Positions 18,174-27,782 of a stretch of DNA of 64,000 nucleotides are shown piece after piece. The notes beneath the pieces were generated by a model. That model had not been told where the DNA came from and did no database searches. It saw nothing but the letters and a program-made list of their open reading frames with translations. Both the position numbers and the translations under genes were made by a program. Location of the stretch: contig NZ_AP014862.1 of the NCBI RefSeq assembly GCF_002355475.1, positions 5,146,001-5,210,000 on the forward strand, written 5' to 3'. The stretch's first letter is position 1. Each line of letters opens with the position of its first letter. This DNA is from Pseudomonas furukawaii (GTDB taxonomy: Bacteria > Pseudomonadota > Gammaproteobacteria > Pseudomonadales > Pseudomonadaceae).

Positions 18174-19172
18174 ATGGACCCTCGCAGCGAAGTCCTGCTC
18201 CGCCAGGCCGACCTGTTCCAACGCCCAGTCCTGCTGGCCGGGCTTCCGGCAGACGACCTGCTCGGCGCCTTGCCACAGGCCAGCGGCTGGACCTGGCACG
18301 CGGGCGACCAGGCGGCTGCCGACAGCCGCTTTCCCGGCCGCAGTCATTTCGGCACCACGCCTCCGGCGACGCCCTTCGGGGCGGCCGTGTTGTTCCTGCC
18401 CAAGTCCCGCGAGCTGGCCGACTATCTGCTGGCGGCACTGGCCGCGCGCCTGCCTGGCGGCGACCTCTTCGTGGTGGGCGAGAAACGTGGCGGCATCGAG
18501 CGGGCCGCCAAGCAGCTCGCCCCCTACGGCAAGCCGCGCAAGCTGGATAACGCCCGCCACTGCCAGCTCTGGCAGGTCACCGTGGAGCAGGCGCCAGCGG
18601 AACCCGACCTGTTGCGACTGGCCCAGCGCTATCGCCTGGAGCTGGCCGATGGCCCGCTGGACGTGGTGAGCCTGCCGGGTGTTTTCAGCCATGGTCGGCT
18701 GGACCGGGGCACCGCCCTGCTCCTGCAACACCTGGAGGACCTGCCCCGGGGCCACATCCTGGACTTCGGCTGCGGTGCCGGGGTGCTGGGCGCGGTCCTC
18801 AAGCGTCGCTATCCAGACAGCCGCCTGACCCTGCTGGATGTGGATGCCTTCGCCGCCGCCAGCAGCCGCCTGACCTTGGAAGCCAATGGCCTGGAGGCGG
18901 AGGTCATCACCGCCACCGGCATCCGGGGAGCACCCGGAGAGCTGGCCGCCATCGTCAGCAACCCGCCCTTCCACCAGGGCGTGCACACCCACTACGGCGC
19001 CACCGAGGAGCTGCTCCGCCAGGCCCGCGAGCACCTGTCGCCCGGCGGCGAGATGCGCCTGGTCGCCAACAGTTTCCTCAGGTATCCGCCGCTGATCGAG
19101 TACCATCTCGGCCCCTGCCAGACCCTCGCCGAGGGTGACGGCTTCCGCATCTACCGCGCCCGCCGCAGCTGA
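18174..19172 (+). CDS. rsmC: 16S rRNA m2G1207 methyltransferase
   Basis: 332 residues in two class I methyltransferase-like halves: a degenerate N-terminal half and a catalytic C-terminal half with SAM motif [13 protein letters not shown] and the substrate-base motif NPPFHQG. RsmC methylates N2 of G1207 in the small subunit. Length and motif order match the family, and it lies directly after hprA. A hairpin covers its Shine-Dalgarno. Confidence 0.93.
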   Translation: MDPRSEVLLRQADLFQRPVLLAGLPADDLLGALPQASGWTWHAGDQAAADSRFPGRSHFGTTPPATPFGAAVLFLPKSRELADYLLAALAARLPGGDLFVVGEKRGGIERAAKQLAPYGKPRKLDNARHCQLWQVTVEQAPAEPDLLRLAQRYRLELADGPLDVVSLPGVFSHGRLDRGTALLLQHLEDLPRGHILDFGCGAGVLGAVLKRRYPDSRLTLLDVDAFAAASSRLTLEANGLEAEVITATGIRGAPGELAAIVSNPPFHQGVHTHYGATEELLRQAREHLSPGGEMRLVANSFLRYPPLIEYHLGPCQTLAEGDGFRIYRARRS

Positions 19173-19262
19173 ATCGCCGGGCGTCGCCCATCCAACCCTG
19201 CTCGAGCGGCCGCCAATGGCCGCCCCTCCTCCGGCTTCGGCCTGGAGACCTGGAGTGTTTTC

Positions 19263-20738
19263 GTGACCGATTTGAACACCGCCCCCGTGCCTACCACCAA
19301 AGGGGGGCTGCACCGGGACCTCAAGCCCCGCCACCTGAACATGATCGCCATCGGCGGTTCCATCGGCACCGGCCTGTTCGTCGCCTCCGGCGCCACCGTG
19401 GCCACGGCCGGCCCGGGCGGCGCGCTGCTGGCCTATGCGCTGATCGGGGTGATGGTCTACTTCCTCATGACCAGCCTTGGCGAGATGGCGGCGCACATGC
19501 CGGTTTCCGGCTCGTTCAGCACCTATGGCAGTCGTTTCGTCGACGATGGCTTCGGCTTCGCCCTGGGCTGGAACTACTGGTACAACTGGGCGGTGACCAT
19601 CGCCGCCGAACTGGTGGCGGCCCAGCTGATCATGAGCTTCTGGCTGCCGGACGTGCCCGGACTCTACTGGAGCGCGCTGTTCCTCGGACTGATGTTCCTG
19701 CTCAACCTGGTGTCGGTGAAGGGCTTCGGCGAGAGCGAGTTCTGGTTCGCCCTGATCAAGGTGGTGACGGTGGTGGTCTTCATCGGCATCGGCCTGGCCA
19801 CCATCTTCGGCATCATGGGCGGCATCGAATCCCCCGGTTTCAGCAACTTCACCCAGGGCGAGGCGCCCTTCGTCGGCGGCCTGCAGGCCATGGTGGGGGT
19901 GGCGATGATCGCCGGCTTCTCCTTCCAGGGTACCGAGCTGATCGGGATCGCCGCCGGTGAATCGGAAAATCCGAGGAAGAACATCCCCATCGCCATCCGC
20001 CAGGTGTTCTGGCGGATCCTGATGTTCTACGTCCTGGCCATCTTCGTGATCGGCATGCTGATTCCCTACAACGAACCGAGCCTCCTGAAGAACGACGCCA
20101 GCGACATCAGCCTGTCGCCCTTCACGCTGCTCTTCGAGCGCGCGGGCTTCGCCGCGGCGGCCAGCGTGATGAATGCAGTGATCCTCACCGCCATCCTCTC
20201 CGCCGGCAACTCCGGCATGTACGCCTCCACCCGGATGCTCTACAACCTCGCCCTGCAGGGCAAGGCGCCGAAGCTGTTCGCCCGGCTGTCCGCCAGCGGC
20301 GTACCACGCAACGCCCTCTACGCCACCACCCTGGTGGGTGCGCTGTGCTTCTTCACCTCCATCGTCGGCGACAGCACCCTCTACACCTGGCTGCTGAACA
20401 CCTCCGGCATGTGCGGCTTCATCGCCTGGCTGGGCATCGCCATTTCCCACTACCGCTTCCGCAAGGGCTACCTGGCCCAGGGCGGCCGGCTGCAGGACCT
20501 GCCCTACCGCGCCAAGCTCTTCCCCCTGGGCCCGCTCTTCGCCTTCGGCCTGTGCCTGACCATCACCCTCGGGCAGAACTACCAGGCCTTCTTCGGCGAC
20601 CGCATCGACTGGGCCGGCCTGGCCGCGACCTACATCAGCCTGCCGCTGTTCCTGGCCATCTGGCTGGGCTACAAGCTGAAGAAGGGCAGCCGCCTGGTGC
20701 GCTATTCGGAAATGGACATTCGCGCCTGCGAAGATTGA
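19263..20738 (+). CDS. lysP: Lysine-specific amino acid permease
   Basis: 491 residues, about 12 transmembrane spans, of the APC superfamily AAT subfamily: the opening LKPRHLNMIAIGGSIGTGLFV and the central FQGTELIGIAAGESENP signature are those of LysP-type lysine:proton symporters. The start is GTG at 19263, preceded by GGAG at 7 nt. The position after rsmC matches P. aeruginosa PA4628. A GCCGGA/TCCGGC hairpin at about 20753-20780 after the stop could help end the transcript. Confidence 0.9.
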   Translation: MTDLNTAPVPTTKGGLHRDLKPRHLNMIAIGGSIGTGLFVASGATVATAGPGGALLAYALIGVMVYFLMTSLGEMAAHMPVSGSFSTYGSRFVDDGFGFALGWNYWYNWAVTIAAELVAAQLIMSFWLPDVPGLYWSALFLGLMFLLNLVSVKGFGESEFWFALIKVVTVVVFIGIGLATIFGIMGGIESPGFSNFTQGEAPFVGGLQAMVGVAMIAGFSFQGTELIGIAAGESENPRKNIPIAIRQVFWRILMFYVLAIFVIGMLIPYNEPSLLKNDASDISLSPFTLLFERAGFAAAASVMNAVILTAILSAGNSGMYASTRMLYNLALQGKAPKLFARLSASGVPRNALYATTLVGALCFFTSIVGDSTLYTWLLNTSGMCGFIAWLGIAISHYRFRKGYLAQGGRLQDLPYRAKLFPLGPLFAFGLCLTITLGQNYQAFFGDRIDWAGLAATYISLPLFLAIWLGYKLKKGSRLVRYSEMDIRACED

Positions 20739-20789
20739 TGGGAGAAATTTCGCACTTGCCGGAGCGATCCGGCTTGTGCAAAATCCGCC

Positions 20790-20900
20790 CCGTCCTAGGG
20801 GAGTAGTCTCCCGCGAGCCACCCGCTCGCCCGGCGTGCGTCAACACACTTGGTCCGCAGACCATGGCGCATGCGACCGACCCTTCAAGGGTTCCGTAGGA
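20790..20900 (+). ncRNA. yybP-ykoY manganese riboswitch
   Basis: The untranslated leader carries the conserved core of this family: GGGGAGTAG at 20798-20806, GTCAACACACTTGG at 20839-20852 and CGACCGACC at 20873-20881. These form the Mn2+ pocket in E. coli mntP and alx leaders. The gene immediately downstream encodes a GDT1/UPF0016 manganese exporter, the classic target. The borders given are approximate; covariance scoring would set them. Confidence 0.88.
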
Positions 20901-20948
20901 AAAGTCGCCCAGGCAGCTTTTTACACGGAACGCGGTTTGACAAGACCT

Positions 20949-21024
20949 ATGACACACACAACCTGACCCGGGGCGGGCGGATTGCGTGTGTCATGGTGAT
21001 TAGTCGACCCGCCCCCCGTAGGAA
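20949..21024 (+). promoter_or_regulatory. Expression platform of the manganese riboswitch
   Basis: ATGACACAC (20949-20957) pairs with GTGTGTCAT (20986-20994) in a long hairpin whose loop holds GGGGCGGGCGG (20970-20980). That G-rich loop is complementary to CCCGCCCCCC at 21008-21017, which abuts the Shine-Dalgarno TAGGAA of the exporter. Two competing structures are thus possible, suggesting control of translation. The switch direction is inferred. Confidence 0.5.
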
Positions 21025-21029
21025 CCCCG

Positions 21030-21614
21030 ATGCTGGAATCCCTGTTCGTCCCCACCCTGATCGTCGCCCTCGCCGAAATCGGCGACAAGACGCAGCTGCT
21101 CGCCCTCCTGCTCGCCGCGCGCTTCCGCAAACCCTGGCCGATCATCTGGGGCATTGTCGTCGCCACCCTGGCCAATCATTTCGCCGCCGGTGCCGTGGGC
21201 GCCTGGGTCGCCAGCTTCTTCTCCGCCGCGACCCTCAGCTGGGTCCTCGCCGCGTCCTTCGCCGCCGTTGCCGCCTGGACCCTGGTGCCGGACAAGCTGG
21301 ATGACGACGAAGCGTCCGGACTGAAGAAATACGGCCCCTTCGTCACCACCCTGATCGCCTTCTTCCTCGCCGAGATGGGCGACAAGACCCAGGTCGCCAC
21401 GGTAATGCTGGCCGCCCAGTACCCGCACTTCGTGCTGGTGGTCGCCGGTACCACCCTCGGCATGCTGATCGCCAACGTGCCCGTGGTGCTGGCGGGCAAC
21501 TTCGCCGCCGACCGCCTGCCCCTGGCGCTGATCCGTCGCCTGGCCGCCGCCGCCTTCGCCGCCCTGGCCGCCTATGCCGTGTACGAAGCCCTGAAACTCA
21601 GCGGCGTGCTCTGA
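21030..21614 (+). CDS. GDT1/UPF0016 family manganese exporter
   Basis: 194 residues, six hydrophobic spans in two inverted halves, each with the family signature: AEIGDKTQLL near residue 12 and AEMGDKTQVA near 115. The paired E-x-G-D-K-T motifs bind the cation. Members (MneA, TMEM165) export Mn2+ or exchange Ca2+/Mn2+. The Mn riboswitch in its leader fits an efflux role induced by excess manganese. Confidence 0.92.
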   Translation: MLESLFVPTLIVALAEIGDKTQLLALLLAARFRKPWPIIWGIVVATLANHFAAGAVGAWVASFFSAATLSWVLAASFAAVAAWTLVPDKLDDDEASGLKKYGPFVTTLIAFFLAEMGDKTQVATVMLAAQYPHFVLVVAGTTLGMLIANVPVVLAGNFAADRLPLALIRRLAAAAFAALAAYAVYEALKLSGVL

Positions 21615-21781
21615 CCGACGACCTCGGCGCCGGGCGGCGGCCCGGCGCCGGGGCACGACGGAGTGTGAGGCGCCCCGCAGATTGGCGGCGACTCCCCGGC
21701 AGGCGGCGCTTCGGCCAATGGCGGGCGCATCGGGGCTGATACAGTGGCCGACGCCAACAACCCACGCTCGGGGAACGCATC

Positions 21782-22225
21782 GTGTCACTGGACGATATGA
21801 AGCGGCTGGTTCGCCAGCACATCGATCTCTCATGGAACAAGGGCTGCCTGGCCCTGGCCGAACAACTGCAGAGCAAGGACTTCCTCTACAAGAGTTCCTT
21901 CATCAGCCGCCCCTTCAATGGCGCCGCCTACAGCCAGATGGTGCAGAACATCCGCGACGCCATGCCCGACCTGGAGGTGGTGGTGGAGGAATGCCTCGCC
22001 GAAGGCCACAAGGTGGTCACCTGGTGCACCCTGATCGGCAGCATTCAGAAGCCCGCCCTGGGCTATCCACCCAGCGACAAGGTCCTGAGCATTTCCGCGA
22101 TGGCGTTCTGGACCCTCAACAGCCTGGGCGAGGTGCAGGAGATCTGCACCATGTTCGACATGGAGAGCTTCCGCGCCCAACTGGGCCTCGACACCCAGCC
22201 GCTGTCGGCGAAGGCACTGCCCTGA
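21782..22225 (+). CDS. SnoaL-like/ester cyclase-family protein
   Basis: 147 residues with an NTF2-like alpha+beta fold of the SnoaL/ester cyclase group (helical start MKRLVRQHIDLSWNKG, core AMPDLEVVVEECLAEGHKVV). The start is probably GTG at 21782; an ATG five codons on has no better site. Function is not known. Its TGA abuts the stop of the converging epimerase gene without any gap (TGATCA). Confidence 0.8.
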   Translation: MSLDDMKRLVRQHIDLSWNKGCLALAEQLQSKDFLYKSSFISRPFNGAAYSQMVQNIRDAMPDLEVVVEECLAEGHKVVTWCTLIGSIQKPALGYPPSDKVLSISAMAFWTLNSLGEVQEICTMFDMESFRAQLGLDTQPLSAKALP

Positions 22226-23209
22226 TCAGAGGTAACCGTTGTCGCGAAACCAGGCGATGGTGCGCTCCAGGGTGGTTTCCAGGGGCGTGTCGGCGATGAA
22301 GCCCAGCTCCTCCCGGGCCTTGCGGCCATCGAGGAACTGGCCGCCCGCCATGACCGCGAGGGTGGCGTCGTTCAGCTTCGGGACCTCACCGGACAGGCGA
22401 TAGCGCAAGCGCCCGAGGGCCGCCATGCCCCGGGCCATGGCCAGGGGCATGGGCTCCGGCGGCTTGACGCCGAGCAGCTGGGCGATCCGCCGGGTCAGCT
22501 CGGCCATCTCGATGTTATGGCCGGCCAGCAGGTAGCGCTCTCCCACCCGCCCCTTTTCCAGGGCCAGCAACAGGCCGCGTCCGGCATCGGCTGCGTCGAT
22601 GACATTGCGCCGACCAGGCACGAAGCGGGTCATCCAGCCATTGGCGATGGCGGTGATCAGGCGCCCACTGCTGGGTCCGGTATCGAACTCGCCCAGGCAC
22701 ATCCCGGGAATCCCGATCACCACCGGCAAGCCGTTGCGGGCCTGTTCCCGCGCCTGCTCGTCCAAGGCCCACTTGCTGAGCAGGTAGGGGTTCTTCCACA
22801 GGGGCATTTCTTCGTAGAACAAACCCTCGTGGCCCGGCAGGCCCTCGGGATGACGCGGCAGGGCGATGGCCGCACCGGTGTAGAGGATGCGCGGAACCCG
22901 CGCGGCGAGGCAGGCGGCATAGAAATGGTTGGTCTGGTCCAGCGCGGCGGCCACTTCTTCCTGCCAGCGGCGGGGACGGTTCGGGTAGCCCGCCGCACAG
23001 AAGATCACACCGTCCAGGTCGGCGAGGGCGCGAACGAGCGACCCGTGGTCCAGCAGTTCGGCGGGGCGAAACTCGGCGTCCAGGTAGCCCAGCCGCTCGA
23101 TCCTCGAGGATGGCCGATGGATCACCACCAGGCGATGCCCTGCGGCTTTCACCGCCCGGGCCGCGTGGTGGCCCAGCAGGCCGGTTGCTCCTAGTACGGC
23201 GATCTTCAC
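22226..23209 (-). CDS. NAD-dependent epimerase/dehydratase (extended SDR)
   Basis: 327 residues. The Rossmann motif GATGLLGHHAA opens the chain, the catalytic Tyr-Lys pair is in NPYLLSKWALDE, and the second half fits extended SDR sugar epimerases. Substrate is unknown. The start ATG at 23209 has a GGAGGCC just upstream. It is a single-gene unit convergent with the SnoaL-like gene. Confidence 0.88.
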   Translation of the reverse strand: MKIAVLGATGLLGHHAARAVKAAGHRLVVIHRPSSRIERLGYLDAEFRPAELLDHGSLVRALADLDGVIFCAAGYPNRPRRWQEEVAAALDQTNHFYAACLAARVPRILYTGAAIALPRHPEGLPGHEGLFYEEMPLWKNPYLLSKWALDEQAREQARNGLPVVIGIPGMCLGEFDTGPSSGRLITAIANGWMTRFVPGRRNVIDAADAGRGLLLALEKGRVGERYLLAGHNIEMAELTRRIAQLLGVKPPEPMPLAMARGMAALGRLRYRLSGEVPKLNDATLAVMAGGQFLDGRKAREELGFIADTPLETTLERTIAWFRDNGYL

Positions 23210-23324
23210 GGGGCCTCCTCATCCGCTGGAGATGCGCCACTCCTCGTAGCGAAGTGGCGCGAGCAGTCTAGATCGCGGCTTGCCGGGTTACCAGGCATGC
23301 CAGGACGATCGAAGCGAAAGGACG

Positions 23325-23361
23325 GCGCCCGATGCGTCCCGGCGGGACGCTCATCGGGCGC
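23325..23361 (-). terminator. Hairpin after the M48 lipoprotein gene
   Basis: GCGCCCGAT pairs with ATCGGGCGC and GCGTCCC with GGGACGC around a GGC loop, with a two-base bulge. It begins 8 nt after the stop and is followed on the minus strand by GTCCTTTCG. Confidence 0.55.
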
Positions 23362-23368
23362 TCGGGGG

Positions 23369-24187
23369 TCAGCGCTGGCCCTTGGCCTGCTCGTAGAACG
23401 GCATGACCTTGGGGATGGCCGCTTCCAGGGCGGCAATGCGGGACGTCGACGACGGGTGGGTACTCATGAATTCCGGCGGCGCTCCGCCCCCGGCCTGTTC
23501 CATCTTCTTCCACAGGCTGATGGCAGCGTTGGGGTTGTAGCCCGCACGCGCGGAGAGTTCCAGACCGATCAGGTCGGCTTCGTTCTCGTTGGAACGGCTG
23601 TTGGGCAGGGTCATCAGGTACTCGACGCCGGCGTTGGCGACGCCCAGGCCCGCCTGGCCCACGCCCAGTACCGAACCGATCTGGTTGGCCATCTGCACGC
23701 CATAGGCCTTGGACATGGCCTCTCGGCTGTGCTCGCGCAGGGCGTGGGCGACTTCGTGGCCCATGACCGCCGCCAGTTCGTCGTCGGTCAGCTTGAGCTT
23801 ATCGATCAGACCGCTGAAGACGATGATCTTGCCGCCCGGCCCGCAGTTGGCGTTCAGTTCGTCGCTGTCGATCACGTGGGCCTCCCAGGCCCATTGGGCG
23901 GCGTCCGGGCGGAACACCGGAGTCTGGGCGATCAGGCGCTTGGCGATGGCGTCGACGCGGCGGGCATTGGTGCTGTTCTTGTCCAGCACGCCCTTCTGCT
24001 GGGCCTCGCTCAAAGTCTGCTGGTAGGACTGGGCATACATCTGGTTCAACTCGCTGCTGGACAGCATGCTGAACATGTACTGCTTGCGCTCCACGCCCAC
24101 CGCCCCGCCGCTGGTCGTGTTGACGGCCTGGCATCCGGCCAGGAGCAGGGCCGCGGTGAGCCCGGACAGATAAAACAGCTTGGCCAT
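23369..24187 (-). CDS. M48-family metalloprotease lipoprotein
   Basis: 272 residues. The signal peptide ends in the lipobox LLLAGC, so the protein is lipid-anchored. The M48 zinc site is VMGHEVAHAL and the downstream Glu ligand lies in SNENEADLIGLEL. Relatives (LoiP, BepA, Oma1-like) act in outer-membrane protein quality control. The ATG at 24187 follows GGAGAG; it is the only start that produces a proper lipoprotein signal. Divergent from the chemoreceptor gene. Corresponds in position to PA4632. Confidence 0.92.
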   Translation of the reverse strand: MAKLFYLSGLTAALLLAGCQAVNTTSGGAVGVERKQYMFSMLSSSELNQMYAQSYQQTLSEAQQKGVLDKNSTNARRVDAIAKRLIAQTPVFRPDAAQWAWEAHVIDSDELNANCGPGGKIIVFSGLIDKLKLTDDELAAVMGHEVAHALREHSREAMSKAYGVQMANQIGSVLGVGQAGLGVANAGVEYLMTLPNSRSNENEADLIGLELSARAGYNPNAAISLWKKMEQAGGGAPPEFMSTHPSSTSRIAALEAAIPKVMPFYEQAKGQR

Positions 24188-24360
24188 GATGGCTCTCCAT
24201 CTCTTTTCGAGGTCGGTAATGCTAAGGCGGCCCCGGCACCCCGGCAACCGCGTCGCATGTAGACAAGGGCGCAACGAATTTATCAGCGGCGGGCTCAGGA
24301 ATTTCCACCGACCTGCCGATATACAGGCACAAGCCGAATTCCTCGTTTCCCGGAGCCGAC

Positions 24361-26502
24361 ATGAAGTTCAGGTCCATCCAGTTTTCCATCGCCGCCCTGG
24401 CCGGTGCCAGCGTACTCGCGGTGGTCGCCGCGCTGGTGCTCTATGCGCTGTTCTCCGGCGCCCGGACCCAGGAACTGGTGCAGCAGCGCACCCAGACCCT
24501 GCTGGAGCAGGTGATCGAACAGCGCCTCGAGGCCCTGGCGCGCGCCCAGGTCAGCCAGATCCAGCGGGAGCTGGAAATGCCCCTAGGCATCTCCAAGGAC
24601 ATTGCGCACCTGAACGCCCTGCTGGGCGAAACGGATGCCGCCGGCAACCCGCAGTTGAGCCTGAGCCGCGAACACCTGAACAACCTGGTGCGCAGGACGC
24701 TGGAGCAGAACCCCAAGCTGCTGGACGCCTTCATCGGCTGGGAACCCAATGCCTTCGACCGCAGCGACGCGCTGTATGCGGGCCAGTCGCAGTCGGGTCA
24801 TGACGAGAACGGTCGCTTCATGCCCTGGTGGTACCGCACCCCCGATGGCGGCTCCAAGCTGGAGCTGCTCGGCCCGACCATCGAGAGCGTCAAGCCCCTT
24901 CCCACCGGGGTGCGCGAAGGCGAGTACTACCTCTGCCCGAAGGAAACCGGCAAACCCTGCGTGGTGGACCCGGCGCCCTACGAGATGAGCGGCCGCATGG
25001 TGATGATGTCCTCGTTCAACGCACCGATCCTGGTGAACGGCACCTTCATGGGCGTCGTCGGCACCGACCTGTCCCTGGACTTCATCCAGGAGCTGCTGAG
25101 CAAGGCCGACGCCCAGCTGTACGAGGGCGCCGGCGAAATGGCCTTGGTGGCCAGCAACGGCCGCCTGGTGGCCTACACCCGGGATGCGTCGAAACTGGGC
25201 GAGCCCGCCGCCAGCGTCCTGGACAGCGAGACGGTCGCACAGATCGCCAGGCAGCCTGCCGGGGAACCCTTCTTCAAGCTCAACGCCCAGCAGGAATCCA
25301 TCGAGTTGCTGCTGCCCTTCGGCATCGCCGACACCGGGGCGCGCTGGACGCTGGTCCTGCAACTGCCCCAGGCCGTGGTCCTCAAGGACCTCAAGTCGCT
25401 GCAACAGGACCTGTCCGCCCAGCGTGACGCCGACATCTTCGGCATGACCCTGGTGGGCCTGCTGGTGGCCGGCCTCGGCCTGGTGGTGATCGGCTTCGTC
25501 GGCTACGGCATCGCCCGCCCGCTGCGCCAGATGGTCAGCATGCTGGACGACATCGCCAAGGGCGATGGCGACCTGACCCAGCGCCTGCACAACGAGCGCG
25601 CCGACGAGATGGGCGCCATCGCCAGCGGCTTCAACACCTTCCTCGGCAAGCTGCAGTCGATGATCAGCCAGGTGGTGACCTCGGTGCAGAAGGTCAGCGA
25701 TTCGTCCGAGCACACCGCCGACATCGCCATCCGCACCAACCAGGGCGTGCAGAAGCAGTTGGCGGAGATCGAACTGGTGGCCACCGCCGTCCACGAGATG
25801 ACCGCCACCGCCCAGGACGTGGCCCGCAACGCGACCCACGCGGCGGAAGCCGCCGGCCACGCCGACCAGGCGGCCAACCACGGCAAGCGCATCGTCCAGA
25901 GTACCGCCGAGGCCATCAGCGCCCTGGCCACCGAGATCAGCCGCGCCGTGGGCGTGGTGCAGAACCTGGCCAAGGACAGCGAGAACATCAATGCCATCCT
26001 GGTGGCCATCCGGGGCATCGCCGAGCAGACCAACCTGCTGGCGCTGAACGCGGCGATCGAGGCGGCGCGCGCCGGCGAGCAGGGCCGTGGCTTCGCCGTG
26101 GTGGCGGACGAGGTGCGCAACCTGGCGCAGAAAACCCAGAAGGCCACCGAAGAGATCCAGAGCATGATCCAGCAGCTGCAGCACGGCACCCGGGAAGTGG
26201 TGAAGGTGATGCAGGACAGCCAGGAGAAGACCGACACCAGCGTGCAGCACGCCAACGAGGCGGCCCACGCGCTGGAGTCCATCACCCAGGCGGTGTCGGT
26301 GATCAACGACATGAACACCCAGATCGCCAGCGCCGCCGAGGAGCAGAGCGCGGTGGCCGAGGACATCAACCGCAACGTGATCAACATCGGCCAGGTGGCC
26401 AACGAGGTGGCCGGCGGCGCCGACGAGGCCTCCCAGGCCAGCGCCGAGCTGACCAGGCTGGCGGAGCAGCAGCGGCGGCTGATCAATCAGTTCAGGGTCT
26501 AG
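24361..26502 (+). CDS. Methyl-accepting chemotaxis protein with Cache sensor
   Basis: 713 residues: TM1 (about 7-31), a large periplasmic domain of dCache type (about 35-355), TM2 (about 362-384), HAMP, then a signalling domain with the conserved hairpin tip [18 protein letters not shown] and [12 protein letters not shown]. The C-terminus lacks an obvious CheR pentapeptide (ends NQFRV). The ligand is unknown; dCache receptors mostly sense amino acids, amines or organic acids. Single gene, position as PA4633. Confidence 0.93.
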   Translation: MKFRSIQFSIAALAGASVLAVVAALVLYALFSGARTQELVQQRTQTLLEQVIEQRLEALARAQVSQIQRELEMPLGISKDIAHLNALLGETDAAGNPQLSLSREHLNNLVRRTLEQNPKLLDAFIGWEPNAFDRSDALYAGQSQSGHDENGRFMPWWYRTPDGGSKLELLGPTIESVKPLPTGVREGEYYLCPKETGKPCVVDPAPYEMSGRMVMMSSFNAPILVNGTFMGVVGTDLSLDFIQELLSKADAQLYEGAGEMALVASNGRLVAYTRDASKLGEPAASVLDSETVAQIARQPAGEPFFKLNAQQESIELLLPFGIADTGARWTLVLQLPQAVVLKDLKSLQQDLSAQRDADIFGMTLVGLLVAGLGLVVIGFVGYGIARPLRQMVSMLDDIAKGDGDLTQRLHNERADEMGAIASGFNTFLGKLQSMISQVVTSVQKVSDSSEHTADIAIRTNQGVQKQLAEIELVATAVHEMTATAQDVARNATHAAEAAGHADQAANHGKRIVQSTAEAISALATEISRAVGVVQNLAKDSENINAILVAIRGIAEQTNLLALNAAIEAARAGEQGRGFAVVADEVRNLAQKTQKATEEIQSMIQQLQHGTREVVKVMQDSQEKTDTSVQHANEAAHALESITQAVSVINDMNTQIASAAEEQSAVAEDINRNVINIGQVANEVAGGADEASQASAELTRLAEQQRRLINQFRV

Positions 26503-26597
26503 GAAACGGGCCTACCGGCAGCGCCTGTGAACGAACGGCACGCCCCTCGCGCGAAGGGGCTGGCCTTCGACCTGCATCCAGGTTGAAGCCCGCACGG

Positions 26598-27212
26598 TCA
26601 GGCCGGCGTCAGGCACTCCGGCCCGTCCAGCTTCGGATCGTTCACCAGGGTCGCCAGGGCGCGCTCGCGCAGTTGCGGGCCCGGCCGGGACAGCAACTCC
26701 AGCAATTGCACCGACGTCGAGTCGGCGGACAACCAGCACCGCTGTCCCTCCTCGTCCAGCACCAGCGGGCGGCGCAGGTCGGCGGCGGGCTGGGTGACCA
26801 TGGCCAGGCTCAGGTATTCCATGTCGCCGGCGGGATAGGCCTCCCAGAGGGCGGCGAAATGCATCATCCCGCCCTCGGAGCTGATCCAGTAGGGCCGCTT
26901 GCGCAACCCGCGCCACTCGTAGAAGCCATTGGCGAGGATCAGGCAGCGGCGAGAGCGGAACGGCTCGCGGAACATCGGCTGGTCGGCCAGGGTCTCGACC
27001 CGGGCGTGGGCGGGGGTCTTCGACAGGTCGGTGAGCCAGGCGGGAGTCAGTCCCCAGCGGGCCAGGTCCAGGCGGCGCTCGCCGTGAAGTTCCCGCAGCA
27101 TGAGCACGCGACTGCCCGGGGCCAGGTTCCAATGGGGCTGATGGTCGGGGGGGAAACCGGGAAGGGCCGCCAGCGCAGGCGACCAGCGGAACAGGGCGAA
27201 ACGTCCAGACAT
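26598..27212 (-). CDS. SRAP-domain (YedK/HMCES-like) protein with lost catalytic residues
   Basis: 204 residues with the SRAP fold: WNLAPGS, ARVETL, NGFYEW and RRPLVL motifs in the correct order. Active members begin Met-Cys-Gly-Arg and use Cys2 to crosslink abasic DNA, helped by an Asn, a Glu and a His. Here the start reads Met-Ser-Gly-Arg, the Asn of NARVET is His (HARVET), and the His of IHDRRPLVL is Leu (ADLRRPLVL); only the Glu in FYEW remains. The chain may therefore bind DNA ends without the crosslink, or be degenerate. It stands 26 nt upstream of a DUF2007 gene on the same strand. Confidence 0.82.
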   Translation of the reverse strand: MSGRFALFRWSPALAALPGFPPDHQPHWNLAPGSRVLMLRELHGERRLDLARWGLTPAWLTDLSKTPAHARVETLADQPMFREPFRSRRCLILANGFYEWRGLRKRPYWISSEGGMMHFAALWEAYPAGDMEYLSLAMVTQPAADLRRPLVLDEEGQRCWLSADSTSVQLLELLSRPGPQLRERALATLVNDPKLDGPECLTPA

Positions 27213-27237
27213 GGGGGAAGCCGGCTCGGGTGATGGA

Positions 27238-27498
27238 TCAGCAGAGCAAGGTGCCCGGATAGCTATCCGGCTCCTCGCCCGGCAAGGGTTGGGCGGCATT
27301 GTACGCGGCGATCAGGCGGCTCGCCCGTTCGGCGTCCTCGTCCTCCACCAGCAGACCCAGCAGCCCGGACATCGGCAGTTCGCCGATGCCGCCCAGCAGG
27401 TGAGCGCCGGCAAGGTGGGCCTCGACGCCCTCGCTGGCGAGCATGCCCATCAACAGTTCCGCTTCGATCAGGTCCCGTGGTTCATAGATGCGCCGCAT
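27238..27498 (-). CDS. DUF2007 small protein
   Basis: 86 residues fitting DUF2007 (RRIYEPRDLIEAELLMGMLASEGVEA, LLVEDEDAERASRLI), a ferredoxin-like fold sometimes called putative signal-transducing protein. Its ATG overlaps the stop of the upstream cysteine-rich gene by ATGA, so the two are translationally coupled. Role unknown. Confidence 0.85.
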   Translation of the reverse strand: MRRIYEPRDLIEAELLMGMLASEGVEAHLAGAHLLGGIGELPMSGLLGLLVEDEDAERASRLIAAYNAAQPLPGEEPDSYPGTLLC

Positions 27499-27680
27499 CA
27501 GTCATCCTCCCGGCGAACCTCCAGGCTCCAGTCCTGCCCGTCGGTCCAGAGCAGGAACAGGATGGGCCGGCAGCAGACGGGGCAATCCTCGATGTACCGC
27601 TGGTCGCCGCCGGACAGGTCGAGCACGGCCTCGGCCGGTTCACCGCAGTAGGGGCAGTGGTAATTCTCTGTCTCCAGCAT
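27498..27680 (-). CDS. CPXCG-motif cysteine-rich zinc-ribbon protein
   Basis: 60 residues: CPYCG at 9-13 and CPVCC at 33-37 make a zinc-ribbon pair, as in the CPXCG cysteine-rich family. The ATG at 27680 has GGAGG 4 nt upstream; longer reading frames upstream are antisense to the next gene. It is coupled to the DUF2007 gene by a 1-nt overlap. Function unknown. Confidence 0.85.
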   Translation of the reverse strand: MLETENYHCPYCGEPAEAVLDLSGGDQRYIEDCPVCCRPILFLLWTDGQDWSLEVRREDD

Positions 27681-27782
27681 CCCGCCTCCCATGTGACTTG
27701 TCGGTATAATCGCCGGTCTACCTGAGGCCCCGGAATGCGGGGCCTCCATCCTTCTACAGCCGATCCAGAACAAGAGTGAGCA

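Noticed and set aside
18159-20957. A 932-codon frame antisense to rsmC and lysP
   Set aside because: Shadow of two well-identified genes; no ribosome binding site or known fold.
22220-22230. Two converging genes whose stop codons touch (TGATCA)
   Set aside because: Tidy, but a compact genome produces this by chance; no sign of regulation.
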